From an uncultured Treponema sp. (GTDB lineage: Bacteria > Spirochaetota > Spirochaetia > Treponematales > Treponemataceae), in the NCBI GenBank assembly GCA_946538875.1, contig CAMNHD010000005.1, positions 1-17,331 of the forward strand: a DNA stretch of 17,331 nucleotides. Direction: 5' to 3'. The notes under the pieces were generated by a model. It ran no database searches, was not told the origin of the DNA, and saw nothing but the letters and a program-made list of their open reading frames with translations. Made by a program: the position numbers and the translations under genes. This document shows, piece by piece, positions 1 to 7,235 of this stretch. Positions within the stretch are counted from its first letter, which is position 1; every line of letters starts with the position of its first letter.

Positions 1-806
1 AAACTGAACGGCACCACTTCCGCATCACCGGGCTGTTCCTCCAGTTTGCTGAAGACAACAGTGTGGCGCAGAATACGCGGCGGGGTACCAGTCTTGAGGC
101 GGCCGGTGGTAAAGCCAAGGCGGTTAAGGCTTTCGGTAAGACCGAATGCGCCCTTTTCGCCAAGACGTCCGCAGGGGGCATCGTAGTCGCCTATAAAAAT
201 CCGTCCGCCAAGGAAGGTGCCGGTGGTAAGCACCACAGAACGCACGGGAACAATGCGCCCCCTTTCGGTGACGATAGCCACGACCTTTTGCCTCATACCG
301 CTCCGGCATGCCTCGGTGGCATAAGTGTAGCCTGTACCGCCGCGCTTTTCTCCCGGAATGGAACCGTATTCGGCAGCAGAGTCGCTCCCTTCCGGCAGTG
401 GAGTGTCGCCGGCACATGTGAGCACATCCACGACAGTGTCCATCATGGTAGTGAGATTAGGTGTAGTTTCAAGAATCTTACGGGCCAGCTGGGAATACAA
501 AAGCTTGTCGGCCTGACTGCGGGGAGCCTGCACTGCGGGACCACGGCTTTTGTTCAGCATACGGAACTGAATCATGCTCCTGTCAATCAGACGGCCCATT
601 TCTCCGCCCAGGGCATCAATCTCGCGCACGATATTTCCCTTTGCAATTCCCCCGATTGAAGGGTTGCAGCTCATGCGTCCGATGGAATCAATAGTCTGCG
701 TCACAAGGACAGTCTTGAGCCCCATCCGGGCACAGGCAAGAGATGCTTCTATACCGGCATGTCCGCCGCCAACAACCGCTACGTCAAACGAATCAAAAAA
801 AGCCAT
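1..806 (-). CDS. mnmG: tRNA uridine-5-carboxymethylaminomethyl modification enzyme MnmG (GidA), 3' part missing
   Basis: Read on the minus strand from the ATG at 804-806, this open frame runs off the left edge, giving about the first 268 residues of a protein normally near 620. MnmG, with MnmE, makes the cmnm5 modification at wobble U34 of certain tRNAs, using FAD, in the cytoplasm. The FAD/NAD-binding Rossmann motif VVGGGHAGIEA is at residues 11-21. The family block CNPSIGGIAKGNIVREIDALGG follows at about 46-67, then MGRLIDRSMIQFRMLNKSRGPAV and the TGTFLGGRIFIG stretch. The frame is intact throughout. The gene diverges from apt. No Shine-Dalgarno sequence precedes the ATG, but a TTGTAC-N17-TATACT promoter ends 9 nt before it, suggesting a very short or leaderless mRNA. 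Family assignment is secure; only the missing C-terminus is unknown. Confidence 0.95.
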   Translation of the reverse strand, partial: MAFFDSFDVAVVGGGHAGIEASLACARMGLKTVLVTQTIDSIGRMSCNPSIGGIAKGNIVREIDALGGEMGRLIDRSMIQFRMLNKSRGPAVQAPRSQADKLLYSQLARKILETTPNLTTMMDTVVDVLTCAGDTPLPEGSDSAAEYGSIPGEKRGGTGYTYATEACRSGMRQKVVAIVTERGRIVPVRSVVLTTGTFLGGRIFIGDYDAPCGRLGEKGAFGLTESLNRLGFTTGRLKTGTPPRILRHTVVFSKLEEQPGDAEVVPFS

Positions 807-815
807 AGTGCCCAA

Positions 816-844
816 AGTATAACCACTTTTTCCACTTTGTACAA
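816..844 (-). promoter_or_regulatory. Predicted sigma-70 promoter of mnmG
   Basis: On the minus strand TTGTAC (839-844), a 17-nt spacer and TATACT (816-821) form a good sigma-70-like promoter. The -10 element ends 9 nt upstream of the mnmG ATG, so the predicted leader is only about 2-4 nt and holds no ribosome-binding site. Confidence 0.6.
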
Positions 845-917
845 TTCCATTTTTGCGGCATATACTGGCATCGAAATTGCCATCCTGCAATTTTGACCCC
901 GCCGTCCATGGCACAAA

Positions 918-946
918 TTGACACGGTATAGATTAAAGGATAAAAT
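918..946 (+). promoter_or_regulatory. Predicted sigma-70 promoter of apt, positioned for a leaderless transcript
   Basis: TTGACA (918-923, consensus), a 17-nt spacer and TAAAAT (941-946, one mismatch). Exactly 6 nt separate the -10 hexamer from the apt ATG at 953, so the expected +1 is the A of the start codon. The only SD-like string, AAAGGA at 935-940, lies between -35 and -10 and would not be in the transcript if this promoter is used. Confidence 0.6.
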
Positions 947-952
947 AACCCC

Positions 953-1495
953 ATGAACAAAGATTTTGAGACACTGGACAAAGTTGTTGGTAAGATACCG
1001 GATTTTCCAAAACCGGGCGTTTTGTTTTATGATATCACTGGAGTACTGCGTCACCCCGATGCATTCAAATACTGCATTGACCGCATGGTGGAAATCTACA
1101 AGGACAAAAAGATTGACGCTGTGGCAGGCATAGAAAGCAGAGGATTCATCTTTGCGGCTCCTTTTGCAGAGCGCATGGGCATACCGCTGATTCTGATCCG
1201 CAAAAAGGGAAAGCTTCCCGGAAAAACTTACAGCTGCAAGTATGACCTGGAATACGGCAGCGCAGAAGTGGAAGTACACTGTGCCGACATTCAGCAAGGT
1301 CAGAACATCCTGCTGGTGGACGACCTTGTTGCAACCGGAGGAACTCTTTGTGCGGCAAAGAATCTTGTTGAACAGGGCGGAGCAAGCGTAAGCGATGTCT
1401 TCGGTGTCATAGGGCTTCCCTTCCTCAACTACGACAAGGCACTTTCACCGCTCAAGGCAACAACGCTCATCAACTATATGACGGAGACAAAATAA
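953..1495 (+). CDS. apt: Adenine phosphoribosyltransferase
   Basis: A 180-residue protein, the usual length for Apt, which converts adenine and PRPP to AMP and pyrophosphate in cytoplasmic purine salvage. Visible signatures are the N-terminal IPDFPKPGVLFYDIT block (residues 15-29) typical of Apt, the AGIESRGF substrate-site segment (58-65), and the PRPP-binding loop ILLVDDLVATGGT (119-131) with the paired Asp123/Asp124. The start at 953 gives the family N-terminus. The gene stands alone, divergent from mnmG and convergent with the nuclease gene. Its promoter sits so close to the ATG that the message may be leaderless. Nothing in the protein looks damaged. Confidence 0.96.
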   Translation: MNKDFETLDKVVGKIPDFPKPGVLFYDITGVLRHPDAFKYCIDRMVEIYKDKKIDAVAGIESRGFIFAAPFAERMGIPLILIRKKGKLPGKTYSCKYDLEYGSAEVEVHCADIQQGQNILLVDDLVATGGTLCAAKNLVEQGGASVSDVFGVIGLPFLNYDKALSPLKATTLINYMTETK

Positions 1496-1522
1496 GCTCA
1501 CGCCAAACAGCAGCCACTCCTG

Positions 1523-1551
1523 CGGGCCAGCCCCGTACCGCCACTGGCCCG
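1523..1551. repeat. GC-rich inverted repeat between apt and the nuclease gene
   Basis: CGGGCCAG (1523-1530) and CTGGCCCG (1544-1551) are perfect 8-bp inverted arms around a 13-nt loop. It lies in the convergent gap between apt and the endonuclease. No T-run follows on either strand, so it is not a standard intrinsic terminator, though it could still end or stabilise transcripts. It abuts repeat copy A. Confidence 0.5.
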
Positions 1552-1624
1552 GCATGGAAGCCCGGAGTGTGGATGCCGCGAGGCAGCCACATGAGCGCCA
1601 GCGAAGGCTGGAACGCCGGTGCAC
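1546..1624 (+). repeat. GC-rich dispersed intergenic repeat, copy A
   Basis: This 79-bp stretch begins with GGCCCGGCATGG (1546-1557) and ends with GGAACGCCGGTGCAC (1610-1624). Both end blocks recur identically, in the same order and orientation and at almost the same spacing (52 versus 51 nt), in copy B at 7236-7313 on the other strand. The middle is diverged but in both copies can form two consecutive small hairpins (here GCC-GCGA-GGC and CCAGC-GAAG-GCTGG). It occupies most of the 204-bp gap between apt and the nuclease. Short open frames across it are not convincing genes. Confidence 0.6.
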
Positions 1625-1699
1625 AAAGCCTTGTCTGTCTGCATACAAATAGATGTACTGCGGTGCAAGGACGCCACAGAAGCCGAAGTTTTGGTACAG

Positions 1700-2503
1700 T
1701 CACTTCCAGCCGTGCCGCCGCCACTTGACTTCCACTGCATTTTCCACATCATCCGGCAGGAGCGAAAAGAAATCCAGCCCCGTACGCTCTTCCACCTGGT
1801 CAACCGGTACAGCAAAGTCCCAGATGGAAGCATGGCTTTCTTCATTCTTTATGATAAAGCCTATGGCCTGAACGGTTTCAGGCTCTCCGTTCTTTGCAGG
1901 CCTGCGCGCAAGAAGCACTTTGTAAAAGTATTCAGGAACACAAACTTTGTTTCCACCGATTGAAGGGTACCCGGATGCCGGCTTTTCGAGGACCGGACCT
2001 GTCACAACCCATACCGCCCCGAACCTGGAAGCCACAGTCCGCACAAAATTCTCAAGGTCGTTCCATATTCCAGAGTTGAATTTGTTGTCCTGAGGCGTGA
2101 TGTTCGAAAGCAGAAAGCAGTCATGCATGGCCTGTTCGCTCCAGCGCATGTCGGCGGCAGGCGCAAGATGTCCCCGGTCGTAACCGCTGCGCTTATAGTC
2201 CGACAAATCCGCAGAGCCGGTGCTGATTGCAGTGTCGGGCCTGAAGTCATTGGTACGCCCCACAACCTTCACCAGTTCTTCCTTAGTAAGAAGATATGCA
2301 ACCCATTCGGCAATTTCGTAAGACTCTCTGTAGCACAATGTGTATCCGGAATAAGTGTGCACTTCATGGTCGGCATCCTGAACTGTGACAGGAATCTCAA
2401 GTCCCCGGTAAAAGTCCTGAGCAGGAACCTGAGTCTGCTGGGCCGCCGCCGCAGAACAGAGCAGCATGGCGGCAGCAAGTGCAGCAGATAGTTTTCTAAA
2501 CAT
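1700..2503 (-). CDS. Secreted DNA/RNA non-specific endonuclease (NucA/Serratia type)
   Basis: A 267-residue protein with an N-terminal signal peptide (about residues 1-21, ending in a run of alanines before QQ), so probably exported. The endonuclease_NS signature is clear: YDRGHLAPAADM at residues 108-119, with the DRGH catalytic histidine at 112, followed by SNITPQDNKFNSGIWNDLE (133-151), whose asparagine (around 143) is the expected divalent-metal ligand. This family cuts DNA and RNA without sequence preference, for nutrient scavenging or degrading extracellular DNA. The start at 2503 is supported by a strong AGGAGG site 5 nt upstream. It lies 31 nt after the DUF4954 gene on the same strand, so the two are probably co-transcribed; no separate promoter is evident. 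The catalytic motif is intact. Confidence 0.9.
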   Translation of the reverse strand: MFRKLSAALAAAMLLCSAAAAQQTQVPAQDFYRGLEIPVTVQDADHEVHTYSGYTLCYRESYEIAEWVAYLLTKEELVKVVGRTNDFRPDTAISTGSADLSDYKRSGYDRGHLAPAADMRWSEQAMHDCFLLSNITPQDNKFNSGIWNDLENFVRTVASRFGAVWVVTGPVLEKPASGYPSIGGNKVCVPEYFYKVLLARRPAKNGEPETVQAIGFIIKNEESHASIWDFAVPVDQVEERTGLDFFSLLPDDVENAVEVKWRRHGWK

Positions 2504-2534
2504 CTTCTCCTCCTATATGACCGCAGGCGCTCCG

Positions 2535-4763
2535 CTAAGACTTAAGACTTTCAAACAGTGATGCGAGTTTTGCGTCAAAGTTCTTTGTATCAACCACAAG
2601 CTGCCTAAGGAACGAAGAGTCGTCCAGTTTGCCCAGCACAGCTTCTTTTTCCTCGGCATTCCTGAATGTGATGGAGCGGAAGAAATCAGTGTAGTCCTTT
2701 TTGCGGGAAGCAACAGAAGAATCCAGCATCTCTTTGGAAACCGCCGCCACATCGCTTACAAGGTCCGCATACAGTTCCGGGGTAAAACGGTCGAGCGGCC
2801 TGCTGTACAGATGCGAAAGCAGATAAAGCGAATACCGGGCCTTGTCGTCCACATATTTTTCTGCACACAGGTCATAGAAGCCATGCACCTGTTCCCAGGA
2901 GTCCACCGTCCCCTCCTTGATATCAGCAAAAAGCGAGGCAATGCGTTTCTTTGGCAGCACCTGACCGCCTGCGTTGATCCACTCGGTGAACAGTTCAAGG
3001 GATTCAATCTGTGCCATGTGCTCAGGCAAAAGAGTCTCCACCTTGTGCAGGGAAGCCCATTCCATAAGGCTTTCCGCCACAAAGTACTTGATAATCCGCC
3101 TGTACTCACGGTAACCCTGGGCCGGTTTGTATACAAGCGCCCCGTACTTTTTCTGGCAGCGGTCGTCAGCCAGCAGGAACTGAGAATCTGTGTGATGCAG
3201 ATAATCCTTTGCAACCTGCAGCTGGGCCTCCATGTCACCGGAAAGTTCCATACGCGCACGGGTACGCACAAGCAGTTCAGGACTTGGATTGTCCAGTGTC
3301 ATCTTTGCACAGGATTCGGAAGGCAGCTTGAGGTAACGGCAGGTAAGCTCTATGATGCGGGAAAGCGAAGAGAACACTTCCTGAATTGAATCAGGGGCAA
3401 GCGGATTTGTCTCTATCCGCTGCACTTTGACAATACGCTTGTCGCGTACGGAAAACTTGTATTTATTGCGCACAATGGCAAACATGTTGTACAGGAACCA
3501 GTAGCCCGGAATTATGTGCACTGCACCAGAGTCACTTCCCGGAGCCACCAGGGAAAACGGATATGTTATGTTCAGCTCGTTCTGGTAAGACCCCTTTGAC
3601 ACAAGGACAAAAGACGCAAAGCGTGAGTCGTACTTGAAGTCGCTCGCAAGTCCAGGCCAGAAGCCGCGCCCCGCAAGCATTTCCCCGTCGGGTGAACGGG
3701 AGTTGTGGTTGCTTCCGATTGTTGCCGCGGAGGCAATGTTGCTCTGCCCCATCACTGTCGCCGCAATCAGGAATGACGAATTATGATGCTGTTCGTGGAA
3801 GGGGAAAATCAGGTTGTTGAGAAGTTCGCAGCATGAGACTGTGGAATTGTCGCCCAGCACCGAATTCAACAGACGTGCCCCGTACTTTAGGTGGCAGTTC
3901 CTTCCTATCACAAAGCGTATTGCAACCGCCTGATAGAAAACATGGCTTCCGTAACCCATTATGCCGTTGACCATCTCCACGCCTTCGCCAATCTGACTCA
4001 CTTCGTCCGGGGAAGAAAGCACTGTTATGTTCTTGAGCTTGAATGCCCCCTTTATGTATGCGGAAGAACCGATCCAGGCATCTTTCAGCAGAGTGCAGTT
4101 CTTTATCACTGCATCATCCTGTACAATGCCGTAAGTGTTGTTCTTTTTGTCGTTGCCCTTTTCAGTAAGCTCCACAAAGCGGTTCATCAGGGCCTTGTCC
4201 TCGCGGTAACGGGACCACAGGTATGCATCGGCCGGAATCATGCCGGTAAAAGGAAGTATGCCACGCTCGCCGTTTTCGTTCCCCACACCGATCCAGATGC
4301 GGTTTGACTCAGGCTCCCCTTCCTTGAGGATTCCCTGCCCAAACTTTGAATGGTAGGTGCAGCTCATCTCCTGGACATTAAAGAGCATGACACGCTTACC
4401 CAGGCGGTAATTCACCAGATATGACACATTGTTCACCACGCAGTCGTCGCCCACCACGGTATTCCTGAGCAGTGAGCGGTAAATTCCCGTCTTAAGCTCC
4501 AAATCGTGGAACTTGAGCGTTGCAGGTCTTATCGCACCGAGGACCACCCAGCCGGAAAACTCGCTCTGAACCACCTGCTGAGGGTTGAACTCACCCGGAA
4601 CGTCGCTCACGTATACATTCTGCCAGTCCGGGTCAGAGGAAATATTGCGGTTCTGAATCAGAACATAAACTTCTGCGGCAGTAAGCTTACGTTTTCCCTC
4701 AAGCAGTTCCTCCGGCGGAAGAGATGCCTGTGCGCCGCCCTGCAGAATATTCACCTGTGCCAT
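2535..4763 (-). CDS. DUF4954 family protein with left-handed beta-helix (hexapeptide) domain
   Basis: A 742-residue cytoplasmic-looking protein with no signal peptide or membrane segment. The middle (about residues 80-350) contains repeated IG/VV-G-type hexapeptide turns such as NTVVGDDCVV, DAWIGSSAYIKG and RFVIGRNCHLKYG. These resemble the left-handed beta-helix of sugar-nucleotide acyl- and uridylyltransferases. Conserved-looking blocks are EQHHNSSFLIAATVMGQS (324-341) and GSNHNSRSPDGE (350-361). The C-terminal 300 residues are mostly helical and of unknown role. I recognise the family as DUF4954, found in Bacteroidetes and spirochaetes; the reaction is unknown, though a nucleotide-sugar or acyl-transfer role is a reasonable inference. 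The start at 4763 has a good AAGGAG site 5-6 nt upstream. The T-tract of the upstream terminator ends just before that site, leaving no room for a promoter in between. Confidence 0.85.
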   Translation of the reverse strand: MAQVNILQGGAQASLPPEELLEGKRKLTAAEVYVLIQNRNISSDPDWQNVYVSDVPGEFNPQQVVQSEFSGWVVLGAIRPATLKFHDLELKTGIYRSLLRNTVVGDDCVVNNVSYLVNYRLGKRVMLFNVQEMSCTYHSKFGQGILKEGEPESNRIWIGVGNENGERGILPFTGMIPADAYLWSRYREDKALMNRFVELTEKGNDKKNNTYGIVQDDAVIKNCTLLKDAWIGSSAYIKGAFKLKNITVLSSPDEVSQIGEGVEMVNGIMGYGSHVFYQAVAIRFVIGRNCHLKYGARLLNSVLGDNSTVSCCELLNNLIFPFHEQHHNSSFLIAATVMGQSNIASAATIGSNHNSRSPDGEMLAGRGFWPGLASDFKYDSRFASFVLVSKGSYQNELNITYPFSLVAPGSDSGAVHIIPGYWFLYNMFAIVRNKYKFSVRDKRIVKVQRIETNPLAPDSIQEVFSSLSRIIELTCRYLKLPSESCAKMTLDNPSPELLVRTRARMELSGDMEAQLQVAKDYLHHTDSQFLLADDRCQKKYGALVYKPAQGYREYRRIIKYFVAESLMEWASLHKVETLLPEHMAQIESLELFTEWINAGGQVLPKKRIASLFADIKEGTVDSWEQVHGFYDLCAEKYVDDKARYSLYLLSHLYSRPLDRFTPELYADLVSDVAAVSKEMLDSSVASRKKDYTDFFRSITFRNAEEKEAVLGKLDDSSFLRQLVVDTKNFDAKLASLFESLKS

Positions 4764-4776
4764 AAACGCTCCTTAC

Positions 4777-4807
4777 AAAAAAAAAGCACCAGAATTGCTT
4801 CTGATGC
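4777..4807 (-). terminator. Intrinsic terminator downstream of tRNA-Arg
   Basis: On the minus strand a 9-bp stem (GCATCAGAA / TTCTGGTGC, one G-T pair) with a GCAA tetraloop (4786-4807) is followed by nine T residues (4777-4785). It begins 3 nt after the tRNA 3' end and finishes 13 nt before the DUF4954 start codon, so it separates the tRNA or efp transcript from the DUF4954-nuclease pair, or attenuates read-through into it. Confidence 0.88.
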
Positions 4808-4810
4808 TTA

Positions 4811-4884
4811 TGACCCTTGCGGGGATCGAACTCGCAACCTACAGCTTAGGAGGCTATCACTCTATCCAATTGAGCTAAAGGGTC
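4811..4884 (-). tRNA. tRNA-Arg (anticodon CCT)
   Basis: A 74-nt cloverleaf on the minus strand. The acceptor stem is GACCCTT/AAGGGTC with discriminator A. The D stem is GCTC/GAGT. The anticodon stem ATAGC/GCTGT encloses the loop CTCCTAA, so the anticodon is CCT (Arg, reading AGG). The T arm GCGAG-TTCGATC-CCCGC has one A-C mismatch. The CCA end is not encoded. It lies between efp and the DUF4954 gene on the same strand. A separate promoter is not obvious, so it may be transcribed with efp and released by processing. Confidence 0.93.
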
Positions 4885-4981
4885 ATTATGTGCACCATGA
4901 ACAGGCGGAAGAACCGGAAGTCCACGGCAAACATTCATTTTAAGACCTGTTCCCGGACAAGGCCCGGAAAGGAGTCAAATC

Positions 4982-5554
4982 TTACTTGTCTTTTGCGCGC
5001 TCCACGAATGAACCGTCGCGTGTGTCAATAACAATGCGGTCATCGGTGTTGCAGAACAAAGGAACCTTCACTTCGATACCAGTGTCAAGCTGTGCAGGCT
5101 TTGTTGACTTTCCGGAAGTGTCGCCCTTGATACCAGGCTCGCAGTAAGTGATTGTGCGTGTCACCTTGATTGGCAGGTTGACACCGACAGCCTTTCCTTC
5201 GTAGAAAGTGATTGCCACATCGTAGTCGTCATCCGGTGAGATATAGCCGGCATTGTCGCCCATATCCTCGCGCTCCAGAGAAACATCGTCATAAGTTTCC
5301 TGATCCATAAAGTGGAATGTGTCGCCGTCAATGTAAGAAAGCTTTACATTCTTTTCCTCAAGGTCAACTTCATCAAACTTTTCGCCAGCGTCCAGACCAA
5401 GATCCTGAGTTCCGCCGGTAACAATGTTCTTTACACGAAGCTTTACGGTAATACCAGCGCGGCCAGATTTCTGTCCCAACATGCGCTGTACAATAAAAGG
5501 AGCACCTTCATACATAAAAGCGGTACCCACTCTGATTTCGTTTGTTGATAACAT
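4982..5554 (-). CDS. efp: Translation elongation factor P (Arg32 type)
   Basis: A 190-residue EF-P, the usual size, which binds ribosomes stalled at consecutive prolines and promotes peptide-bond formation. All three beta-barrel domains are present: the N-terminal KOW-like domain (about 1-65), the central OB domain (about 66-128, including the VELSYxDGDTFHFMDQETYD-like stretch) and the C-terminal domain with the GDTSGKSTKPAQLDTG signature. The modified loop reads QKSGRAG, placing arginine exactly at position 32, the residue rhamnosylated by EarP, rather than the lysine used in the EpmA or YmfI types. This matches the earP gene 51 nt upstream on the same strand. Start and SD (AAGGGA) are clear, and its own TTGCAA-N17-TATAAT promoter overlaps the end of earP. 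Confidence 0.97.
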   Translation of the reverse strand: MLSTNEIRVGTAFMYEGAPFIVQRMLGQKSGRAGITVKLRVKNIVTGGTQDLGLDAGEKFDEVDLEEKNVKLSYIDGDTFHFMDQETYDDVSLEREDMGDNAGYISPDDDYDVAITFYEGKAVGVNLPIKVTRTITYCEPGIKGDTSGKSTKPAQLDTGIEVKVPLFCNTDDRIVIDTRDGSFVERAKDK

Positions 5555-5586
5555 AACAGTATCTTCCCTTTAAAAGTGTTCTACTT

Positions 5587-5615
5587 ATTATAGCGATATT
5601 TGAATTTAATTGCAA
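5587..5615 (-). promoter_or_regulatory. Predicted sigma-70 promoter of efp
   Basis: TTGCAA (5610-5615), a 17-nt spacer and a consensus TATAAT (5587-5592) on the minus strand. The -35 box overlaps the last codons of earP. The predicted leader is about 25 nt and carries an AAGGGA ribosome-binding site, so efp can be transcribed separately from earP, as expected for a more abundant protein. Confidence 0.72.
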
Positions 5616-7090
5616 TCGCTTTTTTCTGTATCCAGGCATTTTTCTTTGTTGACGCCAATCATGCACTCCTGAACCCAGCCGGCAAGGTGTTCCGTAAGGT
5701 CTCCCAGGCTCAGAATCCGCTCAGAAAAGCCCCTCAGCGCCAGGGAAACCTCCTTTTCCGACTCAAGCAGCCTGAGCAAAAGCGCATCCCTGCCGCAAAG
5801 CGCCGGCTCAAGCGCATCAGCGTCATATTCAGAACAGAACACAGTCTTCCACGCATCAGCCGCCTCCGCACACAAAGGCGCATCCCTGCACACATTGTAC
5901 AGCATCCAGTAACGGCAAAAGTCCGCAAACAGACCCTTGTCCGCAAAAAAAGGCTCAAGCCGCACAAGAAAAGCCTGCACTTTGACCAGATGGTAATTCT
6001 CGTCCTGGGCATAGGCATGCCACACAAAGAACCTGCCCGCCAGCGACGCCCTGGAAAAAGAATCCTCGCCACGCACAAAGGCCGCATCCACAAGGGTAAG
6101 CACCGCATCCCACTCAGTCTGCTCAAGATAAGGCATGTGGAAAACTTCAAAAGGCTTTCCGCATTCTTCCCACGCACGCTCGAACGGTTCACGTGCCAGA
6201 CCGTCGGCAAGCAGCACCGTCAGCGTAAACTCAGGGTCAGACCGCCGCCGCTTCTCAGCAAAAGCCGCCAAAGCCCGCACTTCAGGCACAAAGTCCCGGT
6301 TATAGGCAAACACCAGCACTGTAAACGAGTTTCCGGCAAGAACTTCATGCAGACCGGCCGCAGTTTTTTGAGAATCCGCAGCAGGTACCCGCGGACAAGT
6401 CACATCTTTTTGCGCACCCGCAGCAGCTTCCAGCGAATCCGCAACCGTTTCCGTTGCCCGGGCACCAGCCACCGCTACCCGCGGACAAGTCACAGCTTCC
6501 TGCGCCCCCGCAGCAGCTCCCCGCGGACCCTCAGCTCCACACAGTCCGCCAAGCCGCCGCAAAGCCGCCTCAGAGCTGCACAAATCCTCAAGGAATTCCC
6601 TGTCCAGCACAAGGCCACCCGTCCGCTCAGTGAATCCCGGCATAAAGTTCACCTTTTTCACCAAAGCAGACCTGGTTCCACCCTTCAAAAGATGGAAATC
6701 ATCAGCCCAGGCCTCGGCAGTAAGATACTCCACATTCACAATCTGAACCGTTTCAGTGCGCCCCGGAGCAAAAAGAATCCCGTCCAGCCACTCAGGCCTT
6801 CCGCACTGAAAGCACTCAAGTATCAGCTCAGGGGGATTCTTCAGATAATAGTCAGTGCACACAGCCGCATTGTTCCAGTCAAGTACAGTCCAGCCGTTGA
6901 ACTCCTGCACAGCAAGAAGGGGATTCACCCCGCGCGCCATCCGGGAAAACGATTCAAGATTGCTCACCACAAGCGTCAGGCGGGCACCAGGCCACTTTTC
7001 ACTCAGCGACCTGGAAAGCCTGTAGACAAAACCGATGTCCCCGTAATTGTCCACAACCCTGCACAAAAGCGTAATACCAAGAGATTCCAT
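5606..7090 (-). CDS. earP: EF-P Arg32 rhamnosyltransferase EarP with an inserted repeat linker
   Basis: EarP transfers rhamnose from dTDP-L-rhamnose to Arg32 of EF-P. From the ATG at 7090 it is 494 residues. Family motifs in order are CRVVDNYGDIG (10-20, with the catalytic-region aspartates 14 and 18), a LILECFQCGRPE block (about 89-100), VEYLTAEAW (120-128), FMPGFTERTGG (149-159) and RGEDS (340-344, the nucleotide-sugar site), then FVWHAYAQDENYHLVKVQAFL. The usual length is near 370-390. Much of the excess is an Ala/Gly/Gln-rich insertion at about 187-248, between the two Rossmann domains, made of repeats. The frame is open further upstream (to 7156), but 7090 gives the family N-terminus and lies 6 nt after a TTGTGG-N17-TATGCT promoter-like pair; no good SD is seen at any candidate start. 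The downstream Arg32-type efp supports the assignment. Confidence 0.92.
   Translation of the reverse strand: MESLGITLLCRVVDNYGDIGFVYRLSRSLSEKWPGARLTLVVSNLESFSRMARGVNPLLAVQEFNGWTVLDWNNAAVCTDYYLKNPPELILECFQCGRPEWLDGILFAPGRTETVQIVNVEYLTAEAWADDFHLLKGGTRSALVKKVNFMPGFTERTGGLVLDREFLEDLCSSEAALRRLGGLCGAEGPRGAAAGAQEAVTCPRVAVAGARATETVADSLEAAAGAQKDVTCPRVPAADSQKTAAGLHEVLAGNSFTVLVFAYNRDFVPEVRALAAFAEKRRRSDPEFTLTVLLADGLAREPFERAWEECGKPFEVFHMPYLEQTEWDAVLTLVDAAFVRGEDSFSRASLAGRFFVWHAYAQDENYHLVKVQAFLVRLEPFFADKGLFADFCRYWMLYNVCRDAPLCAEAADAWKTVFCSEYDADALEPALCGRDALLLRLLESEKEVSLALRGFSERILSLGDLTEHLAGWVQECMIGVNKEKCLDTEKSDCN
6386..6522 (-). repeat. Tandem repeat (90-bp period) inside earP
   Basis: The 19-bp string TACCCGCGGACAAGTCACA occurs at 6386-6404 and again at 6476-6494, exactly 90 bp (30 codons) apart, and similarity continues through the following 25 bp or so. 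In protein it gives AAAGAQ-x2-VTCPRV twice. The period is a multiple of three, so copy-number change would keep the EarP frame and only alter linker length. Confidence 0.75.
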
Positions 7091-7096
7091 GCCACA

Positions 7097-7125
7097 AGCA
7101 TATTCCATTCCGCAAGTTTCCACAA
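7097..7125 (-). promoter_or_regulatory. Possible earP promoter giving a leaderless message
   Basis: On the minus strand TTGTGG (7120-7125), a 17-nt spacer and TATGCT (7097-7102), with 6 nt to the ATG at 7088-7090. Both hexamers match the consensus only partly (3/6 and 4/6). The geometry matches that of apt and the second LRR gene, which is the main reason for listing it. Confidence 0.35.
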
Positions 7126-7235
7126 GGTCACTTTTGACCAAAACAAAAAACACCATTCAGCCCCAGGAATCAGGAAGACTGCGGCTTTCTTTTACCGCGT
7201 TACCATCCGCCCCTTTCCAAAGCTTTTGCCTCTCC

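Noticed and set aside
63..659. 198-codon plus-strand open frame near the left edge
   Set aside because: Antisense to mnmG, whose minus-strand translation matches the family throughout; no protein-like features.
1445..1845. Several overlapping short frames between apt and the nuclease
   Set aside because: They cross the GC-rich repeat and the end of the nuclease gene, have low-complexity Arg/Gly/Ala composition and lack ribosome-binding sites.
4950..4969. GC-rich hairpin just downstream of efp as a terminator
   Set aside because: The arms TTCCCGG and CCCGGAA have a central mismatch and no T-run follows; efp may read through into the tRNA.
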